33,675 nucleotides of DNA. It comes from Lachnospiraceae bacterium. Its GTDB lineage: Bacteria; Bacillota; Clostridia; Lachnospirales; Lachnospiraceae. Made by a program: the position numbers and the translations under genes. This document shows positions 15,958-23,886 of this stretch, piece by piece. The notes under the pieces are model-generated. The model searched no databases and was not told the DNA's origin. It saw only the letters and a list, made by a program, of their open reading frames with translations. The DNA is taken from the NCBI GenBank assembly GCA_024699325.1, contig JAILPS010000035.1, positions 1 to 33,675 of the forward strand, read 5' to 3'. Position 1 is the stretch's first letter. Each line of letters begins with the position of its first letter.

Positions 15958-15998
15958 TCCAACATCTATGCAATATTTTGAATTCGGAGGAATCACAG

Positions 15999-16466
15999 AT
16001 GGTTAATACAATGCCGGCAGTAGTAGCCGCAGGATGGCCAACATGGGCTACAGTGCTCATAATAGTTTTAGTTGTTGTCATCGCTTTGCTTATAGGCCTG
16101 TATGTAGCGGGAACTAAGCTTCAGAAGAGACAGATCGAGCAGAAGGAACAGATGGATGCGATCGCACAGACCATGTCCATGCTGATTATTGATAAGAAGG
16201 TTATGCGACTCATAGACGCTAAGATGCCCGACGAGGTTATGTCCCAGGTACCTAAGTACATGAGAAAGCAGAAGATGCCTGTAGTTAAGGCTAAGGTAGG
16301 ACCGAGGATCATGACACTTCTCGCAGACCCGAAGGTCTTCGAGGTGCTTCCTGTGAAGAAGGAGGCTAAGGTAGTTGTCAGCGGCATCTACATCACAGGC
16401 ATTAAGGGTTCCATCCAGGCTCCGGAACCTAAGAAGAAAAAGGGCCTGTTTGGCAAGAAGAAGTGA
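15999..16466 (+). CDS. Conserved one-TM hypothetical protein
   Basis: The 155-residue protein has one N-terminal membrane segment (about 15-37), a Gln/Lys/Glu-rich helix (38-55) and a compact basic domain with MSMLIIDKKVMRLIDAKMP, VPKYMRKQKMPVVKAKVGP and VVVSGIYITGIKG, ending in a Lys-rich tail. I recall similar proteins across Lachnospiraceae, without known function; that is memory, not a search. The start ATG 15999 has CGGAGG 9 bases upstream; a TTG at 15978 is in frame but precedes the ribosome site. The stop is followed after one base by the tandem hairpin repeat. Confidence 0.8.
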   Translation: MVNTMPAVVAAGWPTWATVLIIVLVVVIALLIGLYVAGTKLQKRQIEQKEQMDAIAQTMSMLIIDKKVMRLIDAKMPDEVMSQVPKYMRKQKMPVVKAKVGPRIMTLLADPKVFEVLPVKKEAKVVVSGIYITGIKGSIQAPEPKKKKGLFGKKK

Positions 16467-16467
16467 T

Positions 16468-16633
16468 AATTTGTGGCAATTTGCAAAGCAAATTGTCATG
16501 TAGCCCCAGCCCCATCGCCGATAGGAGATTTCAAATGGGCTGGGGTTCTTAATTTGTGGCAATTTGCAAAGCAAATTGTCATGTAGCCCCAGCCCCATCG
16601 CCGATAGGCGATTTCAAATGGGCTGGGGTTCTT
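16468..16633 (+). repeat. Tandem pair of 83-bp three-hairpin modules
   Basis: Units 16468-16550 and 16551-16633 differ at one base (A16526 versus C16609). Each has CAATTTGC-aaa-GCAAATTG (16477-16495 and 16560-16578), then CCCCAGCCC pairing with GGGCTGGGG (16504-16512 with 16537-16545; +83 in unit 2) around an inner stem. The inner stem ATCGCC/GGCGAT is perfect in unit 2 and mismatched in unit 1 (GGAGAT). The reverse complement aligns end to end with the insert at 11921-12004. It lies in the 3' region of the preceding gene and before its terminator, filling most of the gene-free stretch 16467-16779. Confidence 0.9.
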
Positions 16634-16639
16634 ATTTAC

Positions 16640-16667
16640 CCCTGAACCACGCGTTCAGGGTTTTTTT
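16640..16667 (+). terminator. Terminator after the tandem modules
   Basis: CCCTGAAC (16640-16647) pairs with GTTCAGGG (16653-16660), followed by seven T residues. Transcription of the upstream gene would therefore read through both tandem units. Confidence 0.9.
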
Positions 16668-16687
16668 GTGGAGGGGCATATAAATGC

Positions 16688-16716
16688 TTGACAAGGGGAA
16701 ATACCTGTGCTACTTT
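16688..16716 (+). promoter_or_regulatory. Candidate promoter of the symporter gene
   Basis: A perfect TTGACA (16688-16693) is followed after 17 bases by TACTTT (16711-16716), a poor -10, overlapping an inverted repeat. A weak -10 over an operator is what an activated or repressed promoter would show. Confidence 0.45.
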
Positions 16717-16754
16717 AATACGGAAAAGCATTAAAGTGTTACGCTTTAACGTAA
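16712..16754 (+). promoter_or_regulatory. Nested inverted repeats, candidate operator of the symporter gene
   Basis: ACTTTAAT (16712-16719) is repeated inverted as ATTAAAGT (16730-16737). A second site TTACG-CTTTAA-CGTAA (16739-16754) follows. CTTTAA/TTAAAG thus occurs three times in about 40 bases around the expected transcription start. The regulator is not encoded next to it. Confidence 0.45.
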
Positions 16755-16779
16755 TAAATTATGTACAGGGAGAGAGATT

Positions 16780-18396
16780 ATGGATACCATGAAAATTCTC
16801 ACAGTTATCCTGCTCGTGTGTTTCTTCGCGCTGATGATCGGCGTCGGTTTCTATACCAGAAAACATGCGACAGATGTCAACGGTTTCGTATTGGGCGGCA
16901 GAGGCGTAGGCCCCTGGCTCACCGCATTTGCATTCGGAACCTCCTACTTCTCAGCGGTAATCTTCGTAGGTTACGCAGGTCAGTTTGGCTGGAACTTCGG
17001 TATGAGCAGCACCTGGGCCGGACTGGGCAACGCATTTATCGGCTCACTCATGGCGTGGAACGTCCTCGGAAGAAGAACCAGAGTCATGACACAGCACTAC
17101 GACGCCAAGACCATGCCTGACTTCTTCGGCAAGAGATTCGATTCGAAGGCGCTCAAGATTGCGGCATCAGTCATAGTCTTCATCTTCCTTATTCCATATA
17201 CCGCATCACTTTACAACGGTCTGTCAAGCCTGTTTGGTCTTGTGTTTGACATCCCTTACTGGGTAGTCATTCTGGTCATGGCAGTGCTCACAGGTGTGTA
17301 TGTAATATTTGGCGGATACATGGCGACAGCCATCAACGATTTCATCCAGGGCATCATCATGCTGTTTGGTATCGCGGCCGTAATATTTGCGGTTGTCGGA
17401 GCTAACGGCGGACTGGTTGAGGCTACGAAGTCTCTCTCAGCCATCACAGGCGACGCAGGCTGGCAGGGCGCTTACACAGCATTTTTAGGACCTGATCCTC
17501 TGGCGCTTCTCTTCGTGGTAGTGCTCACATCCCTCGGAACATGGGGACTTCCACAGATGGTCGGCAAATTCTACGCCATCAAGAGCGAGAACGACATCCA
17601 TAAGGGAACAGTAATCTCAACATTTTTTGCAATCGTGGTTGCAGGCGGATGCTACTTCCTCGGAGGTTTCGGACGTCTCTACGCTGATGCGGGCATCAAA
17701 TACAACGCAGCAACAGGCAAGCCGCTCTACGACACCATCGTTCCGGCAATGCTCTCAACGCTTCCGGACGTTATCATCGCAGTGGTAATCGTTCTGGTGC
17801 TGTCAGCTTCCATGTCAACACTGTCATCACTGGTGCTCACATCAAGCTCAACATTTACATTGGACGTTATTAAGCCCCTCTCTAAGAAGGAAATGAGCGA
17901 CAAGAAGACCGTCTTCATCATGAGAATCTTCATTGTCTTCTTCATCGCCATTTCAGCTGCAATCGCAGTATTTAAGGATGCGAACCCTTCAGTCACCTTC
18001 ATCGCACAGATGATGGGCGTGTCATGGGGAGCTCTTGCCGGAGCGTTCTTAGCGCCGTTCCTCTACGCGCTCTACTCTAAGAAGGTTACAAAAACAGCCA
18101 CAGCCGTATGCTTTGTCTGGGGCTGCGCCATAGCGATACTTCAGATGGTTATATCTCTCGCGGGTATCAGTGTGGCAGGCTGGGGCACAGTTCTGTCTTA
18201 CATCTTCAAGTCATCCATCAATTCAGGCGTTGTGGCCATGGTTGGCGGTCTCGTGATTGTGCCTATCGTAAGCGCCTTCACTAAGAAGCCTGAGGCTTCC
18301 AACGTGGATGCAGCATTTGCAGCATACAACAGAACCATCGTGGTTAAGGCCAAGGACAGCTTAAACTACGACGCTGTCGAGGAAGTCGAGAAATAA
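16780..18396 (+). CDS. Sodium:solute symporter (SSS family)
   Basis: The 538-residue protein has about 13 hydrophobic segments. FVLGGRGVGPWLTAFAFGTS (about 36-55) is the SSS TM1-TM2 signature; VIFGGYMATAINDFIQGIIM (about 179-198) and SASMSTLSSLVLTSSS (about 344-359), with the Ser/Thr cluster expected for the sodium site, also fit the family. PutP-like transporters carry proline, pantothenate, sugars or other solutes with sodium; the substrate is not determinable. AGGGAGAGAG precedes the ATG. It is a single-gene unit with a possible operator upstream and its own terminator. Confidence 0.9.
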   Translation: MDTMKILTVILLVCFFALMIGVGFYTRKHATDVNGFVLGGRGVGPWLTAFAFGTSYFSAVIFVGYAGQFGWNFGMSSTWAGLGNAFIGSLMAWNVLGRRTRVMTQHYDAKTMPDFFGKRFDSKALKIAASVIVFIFLIPYTASLYNGLSSLFGLVFDIPYWVVILVMAVLTGVYVIFGGYMATAINDFIQGIIMLFGIAAVIFAVVGANGGLVEATKSLSAITGDAGWQGAYTAFLGPDPLALLFVVVLTSLGTWGLPQMVGKFYAIKSENDIHKGTVISTFFAIVVAGGCYFLGGFGRLYADAGIKYNAATGKPLYDTIVPAMLSTLPDVIIAVVIVLVLSASMSTLSSLVLTSSSTFTLDVIKPLSKKEMSDKKTVFIMRIFIVFFIAISAAIAVFKDANPSVTFIAQMMGVSWGALAGAFLAPFLYALYSKKVTKTATAVCFVWGCAIAILQMVISLAGISVAGWGTVLSYIFKSSINSGVVAMVGGLVIVPIVSAFTKKPEASNVDAAFAAYNRTIVVKAKDSLNYDAVEEVEK

Positions 18397-18410
18397 TATT
18401 GTTTTGTCAG

Positions 18411-18437
18411 GGGGAGGCTTTGCGCCTCCCCTGTTTT
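18411..18437 (+). terminator. Terminator of the symporter gene
   Basis: GGGGAGGC (18411-18418) pairs with GCCTCCCC (18424-18431), followed by GTTTTTG; flanking CAG/CTG extends the stem with one bulge. Confidence 0.88.
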
Positions 18438-18478
18438 TGATAATGAGAAATTTTATCATATACTGGCAGCGGAATATG

Positions 18479-18509
18479 TTGACAATAACGTTGTGGCATG
18501 ATATATAAT
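18479..18509 (+). promoter_or_regulatory. Promoter of the MacB/FtsX-type ABC operon
   Basis: Perfect TTGACA (18479-18484) with TATATA after 17 bases (18502-18507) or TATAAT after 19 (18504-18509). Confidence 0.7.
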
Positions 18510-18511
18510 AT

Positions 18512-18539
18512 GAACAATCATTCATATGAATGGTTTTTC
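18512..18539 (+). promoter_or_regulatory. 28-bp imperfect palindrome, candidate repressor operator
   Basis: The two 14-base halves match at 12 positions; the core CATTCATATGAATG (18519-18532) is perfect. It covers the predicted transcription start immediately after the -10 box, the usual place for a TetR-type repressor. No such regulator is encoded beside it, so one would act from elsewhere. Confidence 0.6.
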
Positions 18540-18566
18540 ATATGTTATTGCATAAGGAGGAAGAAT

Positions 18567-19265
18567 ATGTTTTTGGAAATCAAGGGGATTAAGAAACATT
18601 ACGGCGAGGGTGACAGCCGCATGGATGTGCTTAACGGCATAGACATAGAGGTGAACAAGGGAGAGATAGTGGTGTTACTTGGACCATCAGGCTCTGGCAA
18701 ATCAACGCTGTTAAATATTATCGGCGGAATAGACAACGCTGACGAGGGATATATATCCATAAACGGCGAGAAGACCGCGGACATGGACGAGAAGGCGCTT
18801 ACGCAGTACAGAAGAAAACATTTGGGATATGTTTTCCAGCAGTATAATCTGATACCTAATTTAAATATCAAGGAGAATGTCGAGGTTGGTGGATATCTCT
18901 CCGATGAACCGTTAAACTGTGACGATATATTAAAGACTCTGGGGCTTTATGAGCACAGGCACAAGCTTCCTAACCAGTTGTCAGGAGGTCAGCAGCAGAG
19001 AACGGCGATCGGAAGAGCGATTATCAAAAACCCCGACATTTTGTTATGTGACGAGCCCACAGGTGCGCTGGACTACAACACCTCGAAGGAGATACTAAAA
19101 CTTATCGAGGATGTGAATAAGAAGTATGGAAACACCATAATAATTGTCACACACAACGACGCCATCAAAAATATGGCTGACAGGGTTGTAAAACTCAGGG
19201 ACGGCAAAATCAGGAGCATCAAAGTCAACGAGAGCAAGATTGCAGCCGCAGATCTGGAGTGGTAG
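18567..19265 (+). CDS. ABC transporter ATP-binding protein (LolD/MacB type)
   Basis: The 232-residue ATPase has Walker A GPSGSGKST (39-47), signature LSGGQQQRTAIGRA (from 138) and Walker B LLCDEPTGALD (catalytic Glu163). The size and the DEPTGALD motif are those of LolD/MacB/FtsE-type ATPases that partner FtsX-like permeases. The start is ATG 18567 behind AAGGAGGA; an upstream in-frame ATG at 18498 overlaps the -10 box and cannot be used. The permease gene follows after 9 bases. Confidence 0.92.
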   Translation: MFLEIKGIKKHYGEGDSRMDVLNGIDIEVNKGEIVVLLGPSGSGKSTLLNIIGGIDNADEGYISINGEKTADMDEKALTQYRRKHLGYVFQQYNLIPNLNIKENVEVGGYLSDEPLNCDDILKTLGLYEHRHKLPNQLSGGQQQRTAIGRAIIKNPDILLCDEPTGALDYNTSKEILKLIEDVNKKYGNTIIIVTHNDAIKNMADRVVKLRDGKIRSIKVNESKIAAADLEW

Positions 19266-19274
19266 GAGGGCATC

Positions 19275-21893
19275 ATGAAGAATCCGCTTAACAAACGACT
19301 CCCGAGAGAGCTTAAGGGGGATATCGGCAAGTATCTTGTCATATTTTTGTTTCTTTTGATGCTCATAAGCCTGGTCTCAGGATTTCTGGTCGCAGATGGA
19401 AGTCTGGCGAAGACCTACCGCGAGGATTTTTCCAGGAGAAATGTTGAGGATGGACATTTTGTTTTGGACGGCGAGGCTGACGGAGAGCTTCTTGGCGAGC
19501 TTGAGGAGAAGGGCAATATAACTGTCTACGACCTCAGGTATTTTGATGAGGAGATGGACGGCGAGACAGCTACCGTGCGCGTGTACAAGCTGAGTGCCAG
19601 AGAGGTGGTAAACATATACGGTGTCCACGAGGGCAGAATGCCTGAGGCGGACGATGAGATAGCTATCGACAGAATGTTTGCCGATAACCGTGGCATAAGC
19701 GTGGGCGATGAGCTCACCCTTCACGCAAGGACTCTGAAAGTCACGGCGCTTATAAGTCTTCCGGACTACAGCTGCCTGTTTGAGAATAACTCCGACATGA
19801 TGTTTGACGCCATGAATTTTGGCGTGGCAGTTATGACTGACGAGGGGTTTGAGGCATTTGGCAGTAACCATATAAAATACTCCTACGCATGGTGTTATCC
19901 CGTGGAGCTTGAGTGGGATGACAATGTCACCTCGAAAAAATACAGCGATGAGTTTCTGGATGTATTTAGCGACGTGCTTAGCGATTACTATAAGGAGAAG
20001 GTCAGACAGGCACTTACCGACGAGGAAACTAAGAGTGATATATTCCTGGCAATGTTCAGGGAGTATATGGAGGAAGCTGAGGAGGATTTGTCCAAATACA
20101 ACAGCCCTCTGTTTTACGGCGTGGTAGCCGACACGCTCACGAAGGAGCTCTCCGGCGAGGAGGGCAAGAGCATGATGGCAGAGTATTTTGGCGAGGGAAG
20201 CGATCAGATTCTCGAGGGCATAGAGCTAGAGATAAGTGCGCAGGATGTGGACAGGGCATTTAACGCCTCAGATGATGAGGTGGAGGAGGCGAATGCTATA
20301 ATCACTGACCTTATGGATTCGCTTGTAAAGCCAACCGACTATCTGCCGAGATACCAGAACCGCGCCATAACATTTACAGGCGAGGATATGGGCGGTGACC
20401 GCGCTACAATCATTATGTTTGACTATCTGGTCACGATAGTTTTGGCGTTCATATTTGCAGTGACAACAGCCGGAACCATAGCCGCCGAGGCGGGAGTTAT
20501 AGGAACGCTTCGCGCGTCAGGCTACACGAAGGCGGAGCTTCTCCGCCACTACATGATACTGCCCATGGCGGTTGTTTTTGTGGCTGCAGTGATAGGAAAT
20601 ATTTTGGGCTACACGTTTTTTGAGAGAATGATGGCCGCGCTCTACATGCATAGCTACAGCTTAGCGCCGTATGATATCTGTCTGAATGCGGAGGCATTTA
20701 TTCTGACGACAGTGGTTCCGATAGTTATCATGTTTGTGATAAATCTTGTGATGCTAATCGACAAGCTTCGCCTGTCGCCGCTTAGATTTATCCGCCACGA
20801 CCTGTCAAGGAGGGGCAGGAAGAAGGCCTTCAGGCTAAACACCAAGATCCCGATTATGATCAGGTTCAGGCTCAGGGTGCTCTTCCAGAACATACCAAAC
20901 TACATCGTCCTGTTCTTGGGAATATTCCTCGGAGGAGTTCTGGTTACATTTTCTCTCATGATGCTGCCGCTTATGGAATCCTACGGCGAGAAGGTTTTGG
21001 AGACCAAGATATGTAAGTATCAGTATTACACCATAGATAATCCGGAAACCTCTGTTTCCGGGGCTGAAAAGTTTCTGGCGACCAGCCTTAAAACATACGA
21101 CGAAAACTATAAGCTGGACGAGGTGAGCGTGTTTGGCATCTGGCCTGAGAGCGCCTATGTAAAACAGGAGATTCCGGAGGGACAGGTGCTTGTAAACAAC
21201 GGCCTTGCGAGCAAGTTTAACCTTCATGTCGGGGATACATATAAACTAAAGGATCCATATTCAAACACCTACTACGAATTCACTGTCGGCGGAGTGTACA
21301 CATACGATGCGGCGCTTAGCATTTTCATGAACAGGGATGATTATCTGGACATGTTTAACGAGCCGTCTGAAAACTTCACAGGGTATTTTTCTGACGAGGA
21401 GCTCACCGATGTGGCTGATGAAAACATTTACACGGTGATCACGGAGGAGGATCTTTTAAAGCTCACCACGCAGATTAAGATAAGCATGGGTAACTTCATG
21501 TATATCCTAGAGTTCTTCGGCGTGGCGATGTTCCTCCTTATCATGTATATTCTGAGCAAACAGATTATAGAGAAGAATGCCAAATCCATCTCCATCACCA
21601 AGATCTTAGGCTACACGGGCCAGGAGATTGGCGGGTTATATATAGTTGCAACCTCTGCCGTAGTCATATTATCTCTTCTGGTCACAGTGCCGCTTACGGA
21701 TATCGCCATGAGAGCCATATTTAGCGGCTATCTATACAAGAGAATGAGCGGATATTTTCCGTTTATAATCTCTCCATGGATATATGTGGAAATGATTGCC
21801 CTGGGAGTGGTAAGCTACGGCGTTGTAGCTATGCTTCAGATGCGCAAAATAAACAGAATCCCGAAGGCGGATGCCCTCAAAAACGTGGAGTAG
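19275..21893 (+). CDS. FtsX-like ABC transporter permease
   Basis: The 872-residue protein has TM1 at about 19-41, a large outer domain (42-375, very acidic with many Glu/Asp), TM2-4 at about 377-400, 427-447 and 473-494, TM5 at about 541-563, a second outer domain (564-746), and TM6-8 at about 747-766, 789-807 and 835-854. This is the duplicated FtsX/MacB_PCD layout of Gram-positive efflux or peptide-sensing systems. GTLRASGYTKAELLRHYMI and SITKILGYTGQEIGGLYI are the two paired coupling segments. GGAGGG precedes the ATG. No two-component system lies alongside, so a role in antimicrobial peptide response is not shown. Confidence 0.9.
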   Translation: MKNPLNKRLPRELKGDIGKYLVIFLFLLMLISLVSGFLVADGSLAKTYREDFSRRNVEDGHFVLDGEADGELLGELEEKGNITVYDLRYFDEEMDGETATVRVYKLSAREVVNIYGVHEGRMPEADDEIAIDRMFADNRGISVGDELTLHARTLKVTALISLPDYSCLFENNSDMMFDAMNFGVAVMTDEGFEAFGSNHIKYSYAWCYPVELEWDDNVTSKKYSDEFLDVFSDVLSDYYKEKVRQALTDEETKSDIFLAMFREYMEEAEEDLSKYNSPLFYGVVADTLTKELSGEEGKSMMAEYFGEGSDQILEGIELEISAQDVDRAFNASDDEVEEANAIITDLMDSLVKPTDYLPRYQNRAITFTGEDMGGDRATIIMFDYLVTIVLAFIFAVTTAGTIAAEAGVIGTLRASGYTKAELLRHYMILPMAVVFVAAVIGNILGYTFFERMMAALYMHSYSLAPYDICLNAEAFILTTVVPIVIMFVINLVMLIDKLRLSPLRFIRHDLSRRGRKKAFRLNTKIPIMIRFRLRVLFQNIPNYIVLFLGIFLGGVLVTFSLMMLPLMESYGEKVLETKICKYQYYTIDNPETSVSGAEKFLATSLKTYDENYKLDEVSVFGIWPESAYVKQEIPEGQVLVNNGLASKFNLHVGDTYKLKDPYSNTYYEFTVGGVYTYDAALSIFMNRDDYLDMFNEPSENFTGYFSDEELTDVADENIYTVITEEDLLKLTTQIKISMGNFMYILEFFGVAMFLLIMYILSKQIIEKNAKSISITKILGYTGQEIGGLYIVATSAVVILSLLVTVPLTDIAMRAIFSGYLYKRMSGYFPFIISPWIYVEMIALGVVSYGVVAMLQMRKINRIPKADALKNVE

Positions 21894-21957
21894 AAGTAAG
21901 AAATTTTTAAAATATATTCAAATAAAGTAAATAGACTAAATGTGTTAGTTGTAATAT

Positions 21958-21989
21958 CATCTCCTTAGGGCCTGGCCCGAAAGGAGATG
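21958..21989 (+). promoter_or_regulatory. Perfect hairpin that sequesters a ribosome binding site
   Basis: CATCTCCTT (21958-21966) pairs perfectly with AAGGAGATG (21981-21989), and GGGC/GCCC (21968-21971, 21975-21978) extends the stem. The 3' arm is the only Shine-Dalgarno sequence of the gene starting at 21995. It is not followed by a T run, so it is not an ordinary terminator. If transcription began inside the 5' arm the lock would be lost; no convincing promoter for that was seen. Confidence 0.7.
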
Positions 21990-21994
21990 GTTTT

Positions 21995-22261
21995 ATGAAT
22001 TTCGAGAACAAGAACACAGAGCTTATGAGGACGATGCAGTGCCCATTTTGCGGTGGCACACAGTTTGTGGAGGCAAAACAGAGTGACTACGGAGCGGTTT
22101 ACGGCGAGAGCGTGTGGTCGGGCTGCGCACTCTGTCATGCCATATGTTTAGACTGCGGAAGTGTCGTAAGATCCTATGTGAAGAATCCTGAGAAGCTTTT
22201 GAAGAGGGGGCACCGACTGGAATATAAAATAGAGAAGAAGTACAGAAACAGACAGTACTAA
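21995..22261 (+). CDS. Small zinc-ribbon-like protein
   Basis: The 88-residue protein has CPFC (16-19), C44-x2-C47 and C51-x2-C54, six cysteines able to form one or two zinc sites, then a basic C-terminus (KNPEKLLKRGHRLEYKIEKK). It is not a recognised ribosomal or polymerase protein; function is unknown. The ribosome site AAGGAGATG lies 5 bases from the ATG and inside a perfect hairpin. It forms its own unit with a strong terminator, although transcription from the ABC operon 100 bases upstream could also reach it. Confidence 0.78.
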   Translation: MNFENKNTELMRTMQCPFCGGTQFVEAKQSDYGAVYGESVWSGCALCHAICLDCGSVVRSYVKNPEKLLKRGHRLEYKIEKKYRNRQY

Positions 22262-22266
22262 ACCGC

Positions 22267-22292
22267 GGGGAACCTTAGGGTTCCCCTTTTTT
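22267..22292 (+). terminator. Terminator of the zinc-ribbon gene
   Basis: GGGGAACC/GGTTCCCC with a 4-base loop, followed by six T residues. Confidence 0.92.
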
Positions 22293-22324
22293 GGGCTAAA
22301 TTTTAGTGTGGCTGTTGTCAGAAC

Positions 22325-22353
22325 TTGAAATCATGTATCCTCTGTGATAAAAT
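22325..22353 (+). promoter_or_regulatory. Promoter of the GH5 gene
   Basis: TTGAAA (22325-22330), 17-base spacer, TAAAAT (22348-22353), 32 bases before the ATG. Confidence 0.6.
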
Positions 22354-22385
22354 GATTTGTACGATATTTAGTTCGGAGGAGTAAC

Positions 22386-23612
22386 ATGAAAAAATATATA
22401 TCACTTGCCCTGACGGCGGCCATGTGCTTAAGTCTGGCGGGGTGCACGGGTGGTGCGAAGGATGAGACCACGACGGCGGCTCAGACCACGCAGGCGACTG
22501 AACAGACGGATGCGCAGACCGAGGCGCAGACCGAGGAGCAGACCACGCAGGCGACAGCGTCGGACGAGATGCGCGATATCACAGCCAAGGAGCTTGTAAG
22601 CGAGATGAAGATTGGCTGGAACTTGGGTAACGTTCTCGATTCCGTCAACGACAGCATCGCGATAGACGCAGATCCATACGAATTCGAGACCGCGTGGGGC
22701 GCACAGTACACATCCCAGATGCAGATCGATTATGTGCTGGATGCGGGCTACAATGTTATAAGAATCCCTGTTTCGTGGGCTAATCACATACATGACGACG
22801 GAAGCTACACCATCGAGGAGAGCTGGATGGACAGAGTCCAGGAGGTTGTGGACTACGCCTACGGCAGAGGCGCTTATGTTATACTTAACACACACCACGA
22901 GGCGTGGTGTTACACATTTGCCGACAACGAGGAGGCTGCGGCCACTGAGTTAGCTGCGGTGTGGACACAGATTGGAACCAGGTTTGCAGACTACGGCGAC
23001 CATCTGATTTTTGAGGGACTTAACGAGCCCAGGAAGGTCGGCGCCGGCAACGAGTGGTATGGCGATGACGAGGGCAGACAGATAGTCAATCACCTGGAGC
23101 AGGTGTTCTACGACACAGTCAGGGGCTTAGGAGGCAAGAATGCTGACCGCTTCCTCATGATCACAGGATATGCGGCTTCATCTTCCACCACAAACCTTCA
23201 GGCTATCACATTGCCCAATCCTGACGATGATAAGCTCATCATTTCCGTTCACGCTTACATTCCATACTCTTTCGCCCTTGACACCAAGGGAACGGATACA
23301 TGGAACAATGCCACGTCAGACATTGACAACCTTATGAGGGATCTGAAGAGCCTCTTCATAGATAAGGGCATTCCGGTCATCATAGGCGAGATGGCGGCGG
23401 TCAACAAGGATAACGACGCAGAGAGAATAGCGTGGGTTGAGTATTATATCAATGCGGCCAAGGCAATAGGCGTGCCGTGCTGCTGGTGGGACAACCACAG
23501 CTTCACAGGGGACGGAGAAAACCTGGGACTTTTAAGATGCCAGGGCATGAATATCAGTTGGAAATTCCCTGATCTGGTGGAGACCATGATCAGCGCTGCA
23601 TACGCAGAATAA
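22386..23612 (+). CDS. GH5 family endoglucanase-like lipoprotein
   Basis: The 408-residue protein has a lipoprotein signal with lipobox LAGC (Cys20), a Thr/Gln/Glu-rich linker (about 21-60) and a GH5 barrel. GWNLGNVLDS, NVIRIPVSW, NTHHEAW, FEGLNEPR (acid/base Glu214), SVHAYIPY and IGEMAAV (nucleophile Glu335) are all present; the combination fits GH5 cellulases or xyloglucanases, perhaps subfamily 4. No carbohydrate-binding module or dockerin is attached, so it should work tethered to the outer face of the membrane. CGGAGG precedes the ATG. A coiled-coil protein gene follows after 22 bases. Confidence 0.92.
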   Translation: MKKYISLALTAAMCLSLAGCTGGAKDETTTAAQTTQATEQTDAQTEAQTEEQTTQATASDEMRDITAKELVSEMKIGWNLGNVLDSVNDSIAIDADPYEFETAWGAQYTSQMQIDYVLDAGYNVIRIPVSWANHIHDDGSYTIEESWMDRVQEVVDYAYGRGAYVILNTHHEAWCYTFADNEEAAATELAAVWTQIGTRFADYGDHLIFEGLNEPRKVGAGNEWYGDDEGRQIVNHLEQVFYDTVRGLGGKNADRFLMITGYAASSSTTNLQAITLPNPDDDKLIISVHAYIPYSFALDTKGTDTWNNATSDIDNLMRDLKSLFIDKGIPVIIGEMAAVNKDNDAERIAWVEYYINAAKAIGVPCCWWDNHSFTGDGENLGLLRCQGMNISWKFPDLVETMISAAYAE

Positions 23613-23634
23613 TATATTGAGGGAGGTATTACAC

Positions 23635-23841
23635 ATGGACGGCGATAGAGAGATGATGACCATAATCAAGGAGAGGATTGACAGGCTCATGGAGGAGTTA
23701 GAGCTCACGGAGCAGAAGATCACATTCCTTGAGCAGTCTATAGAGAAGCAGCAGGAGCTGCTCACACAGCTTAAGAGCGAGCAGGCTATAATCGAGAGCG
23801 AGAGCGCAGAGCTTAAGACCAAGGTTACAGAGCTTAAATAG
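23635..23841 (+). CDS. Small coiled-coil hypothetical protein
   Basis: This 68-residue protein is almost entirely a charged helix with heptad-like spacing (RIDRLMEELELTEQKITFLE, then IEKQQELLTQLK and ESAELKTKVTELK), so it probably forms a coiled-coil dimer. No domain is recognised. The start ATG 23635 lies 9 bases after GAGGGAGG; an in-frame TTG at 23617 precedes that site and is unlikely. It shares the GH5 transcript, but a functional link is not evident. Confidence 0.7.
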   Translation: MDGDREMMTIIKERIDRLMEELELTEQKITFLEQSIEKQQELLTQLKSEQAIIESESAELKTKVTELK

Positions 23842-23847
23842 TCACAG

Positions 23848-23875
23848 TCAGGGGCCATATGGTCCCTGATTTTTT
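23848..23875 (+). terminator. Terminator of the GH5 unit
   Basis: TCAGGGGCC pairs with GGTCCCTGA (one G-U pair) around an ATAT loop, then six T residues. Confidence 0.88.
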
Positions 23876-23886
23876 GTATTTATAAT

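Noticed and set aside
16068-16598. Minus-strand open frame across the tandem modules
   Set aside because: It repeats the same peptide because of the tandem units and runs antisense through the conserved 155-residue gene.
16468-16633. Tandem repeat as a CRISPR array
   Set aside because: There are only two units, they adjoin without spacers, and the unit is a multi-hairpin module of 83 bp.
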